Source of the DNA: Clarireedia homoeocarpa
Taxonomy: Eukaryota; Ascomycota; Leotiomycetes; Helotiales; Rutstroemiaceae
DNA length: 64,000 nucleotides
NCBI GenBank assembly: GCA_001465935.1
Contig: LNKV01000052.1
Coordinates: 174,685-238,684, forward strand
Direction: 5' to 3'
This document shows, piece after piece, positions 21,440 through 32,895 of the stretch; positions within the stretch are counted from its first letter, which is position 1, and each line of letters opens with the position of its first letter. The position numbers were made by a program, and so were the translations under genes. A model generated the notes under the pieces. It saw only the letters and a program-made list of their open reading frames with translations, searched no databases and was not told the DNA's origin.

Positions 21440-21575
21440 TATATTAACCGCTGCTAGGTCATACTAATGGCCGCTGGGTCATTCTAACCGCCGCCGGGTC
21501 ATTCTAACCGCCGCCGGGTCATTCTAACCGCCGGGTCATTCTAACCGCCGCTGGGTCATCCTAACCGCTGCTAGG
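21440..21575. repeat. GGGTCATTCTAACCGCCGCC tandem repeat
   Basis: Around six copies of a 17-21 bp unit. Looser relatives (GGGTCAT, CGCTACTGGGTCA, TTTTAACCGC) continue to about 21930. It separates the divergent genes at 20868 and 22028. Confidence 0.85.
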
Positions 21576-22027
21576 GCCTCTGCTATAGCCTACAGCAGAG
21601 TGGCCTCAACTATCATTCGCTTATTTCGGCTATAGCCGTTAATCAGATCTCCCTAAGGTTGAGGCAACAGTTGATCACGGAGTGTAACATAAGTCACTTC
21701 AACTACTAGTTTATTTTACTTGTTGCTAGGTCTTTGACTGTTATAGTTTGTTTCAGCCATGGCGGTTAATAATTTACTGCTGGGTCATCAAATATTGTAG
21801 GCTACTAGGTTATAGGTAACTACTGTTTTTTTTTCAGGTATGGCGGTTAATAGTTCACTTCAACTACTGCTAGCTTATTTTAACCGCTACTGGGTCATCA
21901 GCCACTGTAGATCGCTAGGTCACTTCAATCACTCATAGTTTTTTTTAAGTCAGATAGATATATATAAATATTACATAGTAGGTAGATATCAAGTGAATAG
22001 AACTTCTCTTATATTTACAAAACTAAA

Positions 22028-22493
22028 ATGTCACAAACAAAGTCGAATGATACGGCACAAGCCAGATATCGAGAGCGACGACATTCAACAGAGCAATTTC
22101 GTAGACGGCGTGTTAGTCTCTTCAAATTAGCTACTCAAATATCGTTGGATTGTAAAGTCGATACTTTTATACTCTTTCGAAGAAACGGTGTATATTACAC
22201 TTTTAAATCTACAGACGATGAAGCATGGCCACCAAATCATCAAGAAATCGTAATATAAATTCCAAAGAATATTTTCTATTTATATAACTAATAATATACA
22301 GAAATCTCAAATTCTTCCAAAGTATATGAGAACAGTTGCAGATTACAAAGATATAGTCAAATTGAAATCTAAAAAAAATCCTAAGACTGAACAAAAGATT
22401 ATTCCAGGATCATCAAAAGTAATAGAGTCTAGAGGTTATTTAGAATCTATTGGGATAATATTATCATTACCTCCTCAGTTGCCATTAGTATAG
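22028..22493 (+). CDS. Miniature MADS-box-like protein, 137 aa (first of two)
   Basis: Exons 22028-22249 and 22302-22493 (52-bp intron). The N-terminal 60 residues fit a shortened MADS (SRF-type) DNA-binding domain: basic RERRHSTEQFRRRRVSLFK, a helix with LATQISLDC, then VDTFILFRRNGVYYTFKS as the beta-hairpin. The C-terminal exon is a Lys-rich helix ending LPPQLPLV. The exon structure and length match the second copy at 25173. A TATATAAATA box lies about 65 bp upstream. The likely role is dimerising DNA binding; the target is unknown. Confidence 0.65.
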
Positions 22494-22979
22494 TTTATTC
22501 TTTTAAATAGACTATAGCCGAAATACTGTAGATAGGACTCTATTTACTAGATAAAGGACTTTTAGATTAAGGAAATTCTATTTAACCTATCACTTAAAAG
22601 CTCTTTGATAATTAAACTAAAACCTTTGATTAAGCTAGACTGCGACTTTAACCTAATAGGTTTGGATACTCACTGGGTCGAGGTACCTATAGGTGGGTTA
22701 AGTAGTCTAAATAGGTAATTTCCCTCTATATAGGTCTATATACTTGTATATAATAAGCTATACAGGGCTTAGGAGGGCCGGTACAGCTCTAAGTAAGTAG
22801 ATTAAAATTTACTTATTTATTTATAGATTACCTGTAGATAGGTTTAAAAGTCCTAAAACCTACTTATAAGTATCTACGCTGCAGCCAAGCTGAATTACAG
22901 CTATCTGAAATCGTAGTACCTCAATAAAGTATCTCTGAGAGTTGGTATTACTATCTATGTTAGAAACACTACTTAATAA
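22494..22979. other. Intergenic, no gene seen
   Basis: AT-rich with CCTACTTATA and TACTTATAAG words that also occur around 18200-18330. No coding signal. Confidence 0.35.
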
Positions 22980-24869
22980 CTATGCTAAACCTCTACATGT
23001 AAATTCCATATCTTCATTAGAGCTTTTCAAATACCTGCGTAGCGAAGGTTGAAAGTCCAACTGGACAAGTCTCATATGTTCATTGAGATTTTCAGATACA
23101 ATCCTTCTGATTTTCATCGACGTAGCGCCATTTGCACAGACTGAGAGTATCGAATTAGTATAGAACAAGAATTCAAGGATAAAGAAATTACCAGATACTA
23201 CAATATCTCCCTTTCTCGTTCGAAACTCTCCATTGAGGATATTTTGTATATTGGGAGAAGCGATTATCTTGTTTATCCTTTTGTGAGTACCATAGGGGAT
23301 TACTTTAGGCCTGGTCAAGTTATGCTTATCGAGAAAATTCTCCGAAACAGGACTACTGCTTGTCTTATCTGTAACAGGCATATTGTTTGTATCTTGCATA
23401 GCGGGTGATTCCTTCAGAACGTAGAGTGCAACTTCCAAAATCTGATCTTGTGTCAGTACCCAGAAGGACCAAATTCAAAAAGAACTTACTCTGCCTGTAT
23501 CCATTTTTATGACCTCATCCATCCAGCTCTTTACCCATTGCTGATGAGCTTGCGGTTAAGTAAGTGAAGTGTACAATGCTGATTGTTCAATTTGAAACTT
23601 ACATTCGACATCCAATTGCCATACCACAAGAATACGGCGGGTACGAACTTCACAACTGTTGTAGCCACACACAAGCTCTTTGATGTAAGGCATATGGCCT
23701 GCGATGCCAATTCCAGTAGCAAACATAATTACAGTCCCGAACACACCAAGGTCATGTTGTAGACCGAATGGACCATCCACAAAGACAGTTAACTTTTGGT
23801 CAGATAATCGTGCTAGGTTCCCTGTAAACCCACGACGGGGTTTGACTAGTAGAGAAATCGTAAGTCCGTCAATACTTCGATCCCACCATGCAATCATAAA
23901 TGGATGACTTTGAAATATCGATGTAATTCCAGCAGCAGGTACAGTTATATAAATGTACTGGCCTGCTTTCACATTCCAAGGCCTAGGGACTTTAATCGTA
24001 ACTCTCATTGCCTGGGGAAGATTGGTAACCTCAGCAGACGCGATCGCTTTACCGCGTACAAAATTCCTGAGTAGAAAGATAGCCGCATGAATTAGAGTTA
24101 GGATCGTCCATAAACATATTCCAATTCTCAAGAAAATTCGAGCTGTCGGCTTTTTGGGTATCAAATGAAACCATAGAGCGACAACTGCAACAACGGTAAG
24201 GATCAGGTGAGAATATAAGAACCACTCATATATGATCCGTCGTACGAAGTAGAGAGACATGATACTGAGTAGACCTATAGCGCTAGCTCCCTGAATCATA
24301 ATCAGAATACAAGGCTGCTTAATAATGCGCTTTGAACTTACAACGACTCCCGACGTGTTCAAAGATGTCCAGGTCCACCCTGAAGATGAGTTCTTCACCG
24401 AGATAATAGCTGTGTGCAATAACGCTTGTATAATGACCATTGTGCCGAACATTTTGTGGGCTTCTAGGTGGGTTTTGAGGGAGATTCCCATCAATTCTGT
24501 CATTAAAATCAACCTTCGCCCACAAAGAAGTGGAACAAGGTTGATTGTAGCCATAGTAGCTGCTCTATCGCTGAGATCTCCGGTCGACTTGAGGCGGACC
24601 ACCATACAGAGGATATTGATAGCGATATAGATAGTGCACACCACAGCATCAAATCTTGTCGGTGTACCAAAGAAGTGTGTTCGATGGAACAAAAATGGAT
24701 AGAAAAGGTGTTTGAGAAGATAGAAGGAAATGGAGAGCCATATAGCTCTGATAAGCCGAGAAAAGATGTGAATGATTATCCATACCCCAAAGAATACAGC
24801 AAAGCAGATACCATACCATGTGGAGACGTTGAAATTAGAATGAAACAGAGTGTTGTATAATGCTTCCAT
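22980..24869 (-). CDS. Ferric reductase-like transmembrane oxidoreductase (FRE)
   Basis: Membrane flavocytochrome that moves electrons from NAD(P)H through FAD and heme to an external acceptor such as ferric iron. Exons 24869-24342, 24290-23603, 23548-23490, 23441-23192 and 23140-22980 give 561 residues; two introns are in-frame and stop-free, so they were placed from splice motifs. Several membrane helices carry histidines around LEAHKMFGTMVIIQALLHT and YSHLILTVVAV. The FAD motif is HPFMIAWW and the NAD motif is ATGIGIAGHMPYI. The C-terminus includes VVSVCANGATSMKIRR and ends near LDFQPS. All standard parts are present. FREs are another recurrent Starship cargo family. Confidence 0.9.
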
Positions 24870-25100
24870 ACTTGAAGCTTTCTATGAAGTTGTAGTGAAA
24901 TTTTTTCTTTGTCGAGGGAATACCAAGCTCATTATACGAAAATTTCTAGTACATCCACCAATATTTACCCTGGCTAGGTCAACAGGCCCTACGAATACAG
25001 GAGTCACTTATGACCATGTAAGCGCCCTATCACAGGTCATAACCAGCCTCCTGAATAAGGTAGGCTTATTAATTACCTCTACTAAAGTGGTTTTCTTTAG

Positions 25101-25107
25101 TATAAAA
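25101..25107 (+). promoter_or_regulatory. TATA box of the second MADS-like gene
   Basis: TATAAAA lies 72 bp upstream of the ATG at 25173, in the 300-bp gap shared with the divergent ferric reductase-like gene. Confidence 0.45.
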
Positions 25108-25172
25108 AGAAGGAGTCATACCATACGTAGTTTTCATCCTATTCTACGCATTCAACAACATAGCAATTCAAC

Positions 25173-25633
25173 ATGAGCGAACTAACTGGCAAAAGAAGAA
25201 GCGAAACAATCAGAGGCAGGAAGAATACTCTCTTCAAGAAAGCATATGAACTAGGTAAAATCGATGGAGTAGAAATTGCAATTTTCGTCTTTCATCGCAA
25301 CCAATTATTTACTTACAAGTCTCTGGAAAACGACTCATGGCCACCATCCCTGGATGATATGGTGAGTTTTACGTCTTATCAAATATACTGTACTAATAAA
25401 GTTAGAAATTGATGTATCCGTTACCTATCCACCTTGGGCCAAAGGATATAGAGAAGAAATTGGAACAAAAAAACTGTTCTACCCCTTCTTCTATGTTAGC
25501 CAATGTTGTCAATTATCAGGAAGGGTACATTAGGGGCCTTCATACCATCCAAGAAGAACTATCTGAGAGGGAAACGAAAGAAGATTCCGATATAAATGAC
25601 GAAAAAATGAGTGAGGATACAAATGCCAACTGA
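25173..25633 (+). CDS. Miniature MADS-box-like protein, 138 aa (second of two)
   Basis: Exons 25173-25361 and 25406-25633 (44-bp intron). The N-terminus is closer to a canonical MADS box: KRRSETIRGRKNTLFKKA, YELGKIDGVEIAIFVFHRN, then LFTYKSLENDSWPP. The second exon encodes an acidic helical tail with ERETKEDSD. The shared WPP after the hairpin, the similar length and the single intron after the MADS half pair it with the 22028 gene. It is a divergent neighbour of the ferric reductase-like gene. Confidence 0.7.
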
Positions 25634-26101
25634 GGATGCAAATGCCAATTGAGGAAGAAAGAAGATAGAGAAAATTCTTTAGAAGCTACAATAGAGTTAT
25701 TTTTTGTTTTGAAATTCTTTTAGAAGTGTATATCTCTCAGACTCTGGCGCCTATAGCTTCATCACAGCTATGTAAGCTGCAGCATAGGGCCATATTCCCA
25801 CCCTTTTTCAGCTCTTTCATCTATCTACTAAGTTCATATTCAGCTCAAGATCCAGACTATGAGATACCTGAGCCGGTCGGCAGGACCCTACTCACTGCGT
25901 CATTGCCACTTTCGACTTCTAATCTGTGTTTATTTAGTGATGTCTTGTACATCATCATTCCTCTATCTATCGACTCAAGTTTCGCAGCCGGGATATGTTA
26001 TTATGCGAAGTATTTATAGATAACTATTGATATTATTTATCTATGTAATATCTAACTACAGACTACCATATATCGTATCCTTGACTTCAACGCTGTCTCG
26101 A
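25634..26101. other. Intergenic, no gene seen
   Basis: An ORF at 25726-26019 has no recognisable features, and there is no other signal. Confidence 0.4.
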
Positions 26102-27031
26102 TCACAGATGATATCTTTGTGATTCTCGCATTTTTTGCAATTTTCGCATTTTTCTTTCATGGTCCTCTTTTACCCTCCTCAGTAGTATAGTATCATATAT
26201 TATGAACATGACCAGCATGAACACGGTACATACCCCGGTAACTACGGTAGTAACAATCGCTGTCACAGACCATAGTCCATTTTTCGATGTATAGATATTG
26301 ATAATCGTTGTTGCAAGTCCTGTTGCCGAGTTCATCAAGCCAGGACTTAGAAGTTTTAGCAAAAGAATCTGGAAATTAAAAATGAAGATGAAGACTTACA
26401 TAATTATTCGATTGATTAGCCAGATGTAATTCAACTTCCACGTCCACCATAACCAGCTCATGCCCATTCCTCCGATTGCACAAAGGACAGCTGCAATCCA
26501 CAGCAGTGGTAGATACTGATAAGCTCTCAGCACAAGTGTACCTGCTTTGCTGGCCTCTTGCGCTACCGAGTGTGAGGTTCGAAGAGAGGTGAATGTGGCG
26601 GGGAGCACTAGGTATCCCGCAAGAAGAAGCCATGTAAAAGAGCCTGCGAGCAGGTTGTAGATTCTAGGTATATGATCGAGTTGTAAATACATATTGATAT
26701 ATTCTGTTTCCCCATGTTCAAGCCGAGGATCGCGCATACGTCGCCTACTCATGAATCTGTGATTCTCACCAGTCAGCCTCAGTGTCTCAGGATCTTCCTC
26801 AATCATCCTTCCAAATGGTCGTCGTCGCTGCCATTGGTAGCTATGAGAGCCATGTTTAATATGTGCGGTTGGGGGCTTTTGAGCACGGAGTGATTCTAGT
26901 TTGCTGAGCATAATAGATTGTAAAGCAATGAGATGAAAAATCGAAGAAATAACATACAGCTTGGGAATATATAAGTTGGTCTGGGCCAAAGGTAGTGTAT
27001 GCATCGCGTATACTATTTTTGGGACAGACAA
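26102..27031 (-). CDS. Fungal integral membrane protein with four predicted helices
   Basis: Exon 1 ends at 26400 and exon 2 starts at 26345 (54-bp intron with a GCTAAAAC branch site). An optional in-frame 54-bp intron (GTATGT..CTCAG) lies near the N-terminus, so the protein is 274 or 291 residues. Order: KLESLRAQKPPTAHI, QLDHIPRIYNLLAGSF opening a helix with LLLAGYLVLPATFTSL, a helix around LPLLWIAAVLCAIGGMGM, a Trp-rich loop, NR..IPGLMNSATGL, a helix around VTAIVTTVVTGVCTVF, and a Lys/Arg-rich coiled tail. I recognise the pattern as a widespread fungal membrane family with no assigned function. Confidence 0.75.
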
Positions 27032-27095
27032 CCTTGCAGATAAAACCCATCACCTTGACCTCAAGCCAGCTTGAGAACTAGGTGGAATAGTCCTT

Positions 27096-27305
27096 TCACC
27101 AAAGGTCATCGGCATCAACAAGATATACATTATATCGCTCCCATTTAATTCTTCCTAACAAATGAAATTTGGTTATTAGAGAACCATAGGTATACATAGA
27201 AATAGAAGAATATTACTTACGAGCATTCTCAACCTCCTCTCTGTATTGACGAATAGCGAACCAGAGTCGTTGGAGAAAGCTTCGATGTTGAAGGTTTGTA
27301 GACAT
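27096..27305 (-). CDS. Possible 47-aa two-exon microprotein
   Basis: ATG at 27305, exons 27305-27221 and 27154-27096 with a 66-bp intron (GTAAGT..TTAG). It yields a basic, Trp/Tyr-rich peptide (FLQRLWFAIRQYREEVENA, then WERYNVYLVDADDLW). Good splice signals and a coherent helical composition favour a real gene. It could also be an isolated exon pair from a decayed larger gene. Confidence 0.4.
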
Positions 27306-28454
27306 GTTTGACTGTATAGAACCACTGTAGTTACTAGTTAGTAGATATATATCAAGACAAGATGCACCTTTTTATATTGAGGATAAAGAGCAAAAATTTG
27401 TATTCTCTTGACTGCCAAAAACGCTTTCCTTACCTCATTTTTAGTGAGGGCGCAAGTATTAGGCAGTTAAGTGGATATCTTTCCTATGTAACATTGGAGA
27501 TATGAAACAACAACTTTACTTTCTGAAGAAACTAGTTTAGCTTCAACTGTAAGAACTATGAAAAACCACATAATATTCAGATGACCTACATATGATGAAA
27601 CCGTAGCCGCCAAGTTAACCACCTTGCAAATAGCAGAACAACTTGACCTATTTAAGCGCTTATACTAACCTCACTCGTGTAGGCTGTTTCTTGTGTCTAC
27701 CTTTTAATAGTATGAAACTTTCATAAGTCAAGCTAAAGCTCTATTTGGCTTGAGTGGCCTTCACTCTCAGTAAGAAGAAGTACAATCCGAAACTATTTTA
27801 AGATCATTAGTCTTACCAAGAACAAAGAGAATAACCAAGCACGCGCCTACCTAGCACCTATATATAATTCAAAATCAACAACTCAGTGTTTTGGAATTCA
27901 GTAAAGTGCGAATTAATTACCTGCTTATAAAAATCTTAAAATTATTTGCAGATATCTTATTTGTATTTTTGGCTAAGAGTTTAAATTATTTAAAAAGAAG
28001 GTATTTACTTGTTTTTTTGGTAAGGATTCTTATTTTCGTATACCACGATTAAAACGTAGGCGCGTGCCAAGCCAACCTTGGCTGGTCTTCTGGTCTTCTA
28101 GCTTGTACCGCAGAGTTTGTAAAAATTACAACGCCTTCATCTGCCACTAACGCGAACTAAATATAGAGCCTTTTCCCTCCCACCGGGCTTCCATCTGTGG
28201 TAAGATTATCTTAAAGTATTACGTTAACCCTGTATTAGCTGAAATAGAGCCTTTTCCTATCTTCTTTTCCGAGGCACGATTTGATGGCGAAACTTATCTT
28301 TGACTCTATGGATGATACAAAGCCTGTCTCCTAGGCCTGGTACCTCCGAGGGGGCTATATTGCAAGACCAATCAGCTGTTCAATTTATCAAATTCTATCT
28401 AATCAATCTAAGCTTCTATCAAAACCCTTATCACCTCAAGTGTTGTCCTTCCTA
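27306..28454. other. 1.1-kb intergenic stretch
   Basis: No ORF with coding character was found. The phrase AGAGCCTTTTCC is repeated near 28165 and 28245, but not as an array. Confidence 0.4.
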
Positions 28455-29148
28455 TCATTCCATCCGAGCTGTAGCATACGCATCATTAAGCTCCGCAACT
28501 CGCCTAGAAAGTGCTTCTACAGCAGCTCTTATCTCGTACGACCATGCTCGGACTTCAGTATTGTATTCAAACAGAGCAGTATTTTGGCTATAAGACAAAT
28601 GTTAGAATCTATTGAGTAGTTCAGGCCGATTTTGATTTATTTTACCGATTCAGATCACTAACCGCTCTTTGCAGCTGATGAACTCTAAGAGGTATATTAG
28701 TTATAGAAACTTGAGGATGATGTACTGTTAGAGCATACAAGTTTTCCAAATATTGGACTCTCGCGGTAAGAGCATCAGAGTCAGGGTTAGTCCCTGGGAC
28801 AAACCCTTGTGTCCAATATCCACTGCCCCATTGCCCTAGCTGCACAGACTCGCTATTGAGATCATTCTCCGCAGTCGGAATATTCCCATAAGTGGTAAGT
28901 GAGTCAACGTTAATAAGAGGCTCCCATTCTTGCCAATCGACATCAGCACCGATTATACCAGTGCCATCGTCGTTGGAAGCATCTTCAAGCCAACTTGTGT
29001 TGTACTCTGGGGTGGTAGAAAGGGTGGTGGTAGAAGGGGTGGTGGTAGTAGGGGTGGTGGTAGTAGGGGTGGTGGTAGTAGGGGCGTTGGAGGAGTCTCT
29101 AGGCTCGTTGGAGGATTTCTGCTCGGAATTATTGTGATTGTCGGCCAT
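28455..29148 (-). CDS. Thr-rich/coiled-coil protein, 211 aa
   Basis: Exons 29148-28646 and 28587-28455 (58-bp intron). A disordered N-terminus contains a (TTTTP)-type repeat encoded by a GGGGTGGTGGTAGTA microsatellite. It is followed by an acidic Trp-containing linker (DVDWQEWEPL) and a long C-terminal coiled coil (ARVQYLENLYALTVHH, then AVEALSRRVAELNDAYATAR). The second exon restores a continuous heptad pattern, which supports the join. Function unknown. Confidence 0.65.
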
Positions 29149-29774
29149 AATGTAAATTGAGAATAACAGATGCCTTTATGATGTAGATTGAGAATAATTA
29201 ATAAGTAGGTTTGGTTGCCTTTATGATGTAAGATTGAGAATGATTGATGAGTAGGTATGCCTCGTCTTTTTTTAATTCAAAGCTGGAGTACTCTGCAACA
29301 TCTTTCTATTAATATTTGGGTCATCTTTCCCTCAATAAAAAGGTAATAGGATGTTTCCAGGGTCATGCTCCATCAATTTGTCATGGTTCATTTCATACTT
29401 CTCGCACAATCAGCCAGTGGCAATCACGATTTTCCACCTATGCAAACCAATTATGGTTTAGCGTGATCCGACAGTTTGGTTTGCCCCTGACGTTTTGTGT
29501 GACCCACCTCACTGCCCCACTACATCATCAGCGCTTATCCCGCTTGAGGTTTATCCGATGACATCTTTACTACTTTTACTCATTTCACCCGATAGTCTAG
29601 TTCCATTTCATCTAGGAGCATACCAATGAGTGTTTCGTTGTCATCCAATACCTTGTGAACCAACTGTTTGATTCAAAACGTTCATTACAGGCAGAATTCA
29701 GTTGGTTTCTATGTAAAATCTTCGACGGCCAGCATCCATCATTTCTTTCTTTTTCCACAGCATTCTATGAAAAT
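29149..29774. other. Intergenic between divergent genes
   Basis: Contains a short direct repeat (GATGTA.GATTGAGAATGATTGATGAGTAGGT, at about 29180 and 29225) just upstream of the gene at 29148. No gene was seen. Confidence 0.4.
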
Positions 29775-30280
29775 ATGTCGCAGAAAGAAAACACGAAGGG
29801 AAAAACCAAGAGACAATGGACCGGAAAGGAAGTGGCACGGTTGCGAACACTACGAGCGAGACATCCTCTATGCAAGACATCAGAAATCATAGCTTTGTAC
29901 AATCAAAATGCTTCGGAGCCTCGAACTGAAGAAGCAGTAAAGGGCAAGCTCAAGAAACTTGCAGCTGGTAAGTAATTATGTACCTTCAGACTATGGAATT
30001 ATTCTTATTGACTTCTGCTAGCGGAGCAGGTGCTAGGCAGTTCTCCAATTAATTCAAGTGGGCTACAGAAGCAGGTTGGTTTTTTATATCATGGAATCTC
30101 GAAACCGTAGCTAACGATACATAGATGACGTGTACTTGTCCTTCGCAATGGTCTCCGCCTACTATTCCACCGCCGCTCAGGGAACTCTCGGCTCAGAAAT
30201 GGCCGGACTACAGCTCATCGACACTCGAATGGCCTTCACAGATAGTGGCCTCTATGTACCGTACATCTTCTCAGTTGTAA
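29775..30280 (+). CDS. Small SANT/Myb-like protein, 133 aa
   Basis: Exons 29775-29967, 30022-30074 and 30125-30280 (introns 54 and 50 bp). An upstream in-frame ATG at 29655 exists, but MSQKENTKGKTKRQW is the better start. Residues about 12-60 form a SANT-type helix bundle: RQWTGKEVARLRTLRARHP, then EAVKGKLKKLAAG. The tail is Pro/Ser/Trp-rich with no fold evident. It is a probable DNA-binding protein, distinct from the GCSWEE subfamily at the window edges. Confidence 0.6.
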
Positions 30281-31105
30281 TATCATGACTGATGTCCCTT
30301 TTTCAAAACACATCATTACGTTCAATGTCTGTATTTCTAGTTTCTGTCCTCGCCGTTGTACAACAAGCAAAAAGATTCTGTAATCTGTCCCTAAACTTCA
30401 CAACACAAAGCGCAAGAGAGAATAATGTAATAAGTGCAGCTATCATAAGCATAACACCAGTTGTTTTGTTGTTAATTACCAGTGTCATTGTTGTAGAGGA
30501 TATGCTGCTACTACAAACGAACCATAGCACTCAGGCAAATCTAAATTGCTGCTGGGTTTTAAAGTTGGGCAGTGGTTCCATAAGCCGAGAACAGTTGCCG
30601 ATCGAGGTCTTTCAGGCTACAGCGGTGACCAGGAGCAACTACTAATTGCAACATCCAACCGCCCAAGGGTCAAGGTCAAGGTCATTCGCATTACCGCTTC
30701 CAGATGACCTGGAATTCATCACTTAAGCGCTGTCGGCTGTCGGGCCAGGTCTTGAATTTTTCGCACAGGGACTATAGGATCAAATGTACCTCGTATATTT
30801 TCTCAAGACCATTATTAGGTCAATGTATCTTGCATCTTTCGCGCAACTGCTACCGGATCGAGTGTGCTATTTATATCGTCGCTGTCCAGTTACGTCCTAA
30901 GATCATCAACATGACCGCTGCAACGTCGCTGCCCAGTCATTGTATCCTGGAAGCATTCGTATACCTAGGAAATGCCGTATTAGATATAAAATAGAAAGAG
31001 ATACCTACGTACACACAACAAACCTGACCTTTACTTTCATTTCCTTATCCATTAGCTCGGCCAACTTTACTATATCGCTTCAACAACCTACAAGCCAAAT
31101 TCAAT
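30281..31105. other. Intergenic, no convincing gene
   Basis: A 75-aa minus-strand ORF (30303-30530) has one hydrophobic helix, but no support beyond that. GGTCAAGGTCAAGGTCA occurs near 30668. Confidence 0.35.
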
Positions 31106-31860
31106 ATGTCCAACACCTTGGAAGCCGTCGATGTCCACCTCTACCTTCAGGGGGAACACGAAATGGTAGACTACAGAGCGGAGAAAGCTATCGAAGATGT
31201 CGAACACGTAAGTTCATCCGAATCACTAATAACTACAAATCGAGAGTCACTAATTAGTGATTATTGTAGACAGGAAGCAAGGGTACCTGTAGTCACTGTC
31301 AGGGTAGATCGGACTGGGACTTCCTTGGGGCCTTCTATAAAAGAACTGAAGATGCAGAGGAGAGGGCCAAAATCTTGGCGGCTCATCTCACAGATACTTC
31401 TCAGAAACTCACAGATACTTGTGAGGCACTTGAGTATTCATATGATTCACTTCGGTATCGAGAGGACGAGCTGAATAAGATGAAGGGGGTTTTGGCAAAT
31501 GTTCAGAGCCAACATCGGGTGACGCTTGAATTGCTCGACCATGAAATTACACATCATAAAGATACAGTGGCAACCCTCGATTTCTACACACAAAAGTATA
31601 ATCAGGCCCAGAAGTGCTATGATATCGTATCAGAGAATGCCAAGCAAAGTTTAGTGATCATCGATAACCAGCGGGAGAAGATCATCAAGCTTAAAGCTGC
31701 ACTCTCTCGAGCCCTAAGAAAACGACCACACTCACCACGATCTATGGCAAACCAGGCACTCGCGGAAGACACAGACGAGACAATGGACACAGATGATGAC
31801 ACGGAACCGGAAACTAAAGAGGAGATTCAACCATCTCGTACTATCATCACCGAGCGTTGA
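31106..31860 (+). CDS. Coiled-coil protein with a CxxC motif, 230 aa
   Basis: Exons 31106-31207 and 31270-31860 (62-bp intron ending TTGTAG). After a short acidic N-terminus, the second exon opens with TGSKGTCSHCQGRSDWD, a CxxC knuckle. A long coiled coil follows (residues about 55-190, rich in Glu, Lys and Leu), then a Ser/Pro basic patch and an acidic Asp/Glu/Thr tail. It has no enzyme motif. It belongs to the same loose class of short coiled-coil genes as 17741, 20868 and 28455. Confidence 0.65.
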
Positions 31861-32131
31861 CATGGGGAGGTGGGGCTCGTATAACATTTGGGTTAGAATG
31901 GAGACTGCATAGTCTGTGGAGTGACTTTTCGATGATTTTCTTTCCCCGGTTTCTTTTGGTACTAGTCTAGGATATGTTATTACGTGTTTTTTTATCTTAT
32001 CTATGTACTTGTATAGTATAAATGTGTGAATTATCCTTGTCCCAAATTTGTGCTCAGATCCACTAATGATATTCACCCAATCAGTGTGTTATTACTGCCG
32101 CTGTGTCCAGACGGACCCACTATGGGTCACT

Positions 32132-32290
32132 CCTTGGTGGCTTGGATAAATAAGTGTACCCCTAGCACTTCACTTCTCGCACCTTCTGCTCCACAAATAG
32201 GGCAATCCTGACGTTTCTATAGCCTTAGCGCCCTGGCTGCGGCTAACTTGAGAACCCTCAAGGGGTGCACTTATTTATCCGAACCACCAC
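32132..32290. repeat. Inverted-repeat pair resembling Tc1/mariner or MITE ends
   Basis: TTGGTGGCTTGGATAAATAAG at about 32134 and its near-reverse complement CTTATTTATCCGAACCACC at about 32270 form about 30-bp inverted repeats (roughly 27 of 31 matches) separated by about 96 bp. The G-rich AGGGGTGCAC side faces inward, so this is either a small MITE or two element ends facing each other. Confidence 0.6.
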
Positions 32291-32895
32291 GTACGGAACG
32301 TACATTGCACCGCAGTGGATCCGTCAAGGGGTCAAGAATAATGCTAGGATAGGGTCTGTACTGGTATACTTGGATCATGCCCCCGAGTGTTGTCCAGCTT
32401 TATTCGGCCGCCTACCAAATTACGTTGGAAAGAATTCGATGTACGAGGGTGACCTCGTTCCGCGCCGCCGGACCGGAATGCACCAAAAATGCGCATTAGA
32501 ATAACGGGTACCCGCATACAATTTTGGTTATGTGACTTTCAGAAATAGCTGGCGGTGTAGGAAAAAGCCAATCATAGAGATGAGTAACCTACAGTACTAC
32601 TGTTGGTACCTCCCAGAGACAAGGGCGTACAAAAGTTTTGGTGATCACGTGGCTAGAAGACCGGTACATGGGACAACCGAACCAAGTTCGTACATAGGCC
32701 AGCTGTAAGTGTGTAAACCGTCTTAATTCTTTTGCCAGAGGATTATTCTACTATCTATATACCTTTTATACGAGCAATAAGTGCTCCCGAATCGTACCAA
32801 ATGCTGGGCCACCACATATGCGGCTGTCGTATATGCTTGCCCAGATTGACGATGGTCCGCCGAAGGATCGTACACACACTTACTCATTGGTCTAT

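Noticed and set aside
9580..21575. Tandem arrays considered as CRISPR
   Set aside because: Units are contiguous without unique spacers and the genome is eukaryotic.
30303..30530. 75-aa ORF with one hydrophobic helix
   Set aside because: No supporting homology pattern or splice structure; may be chance.
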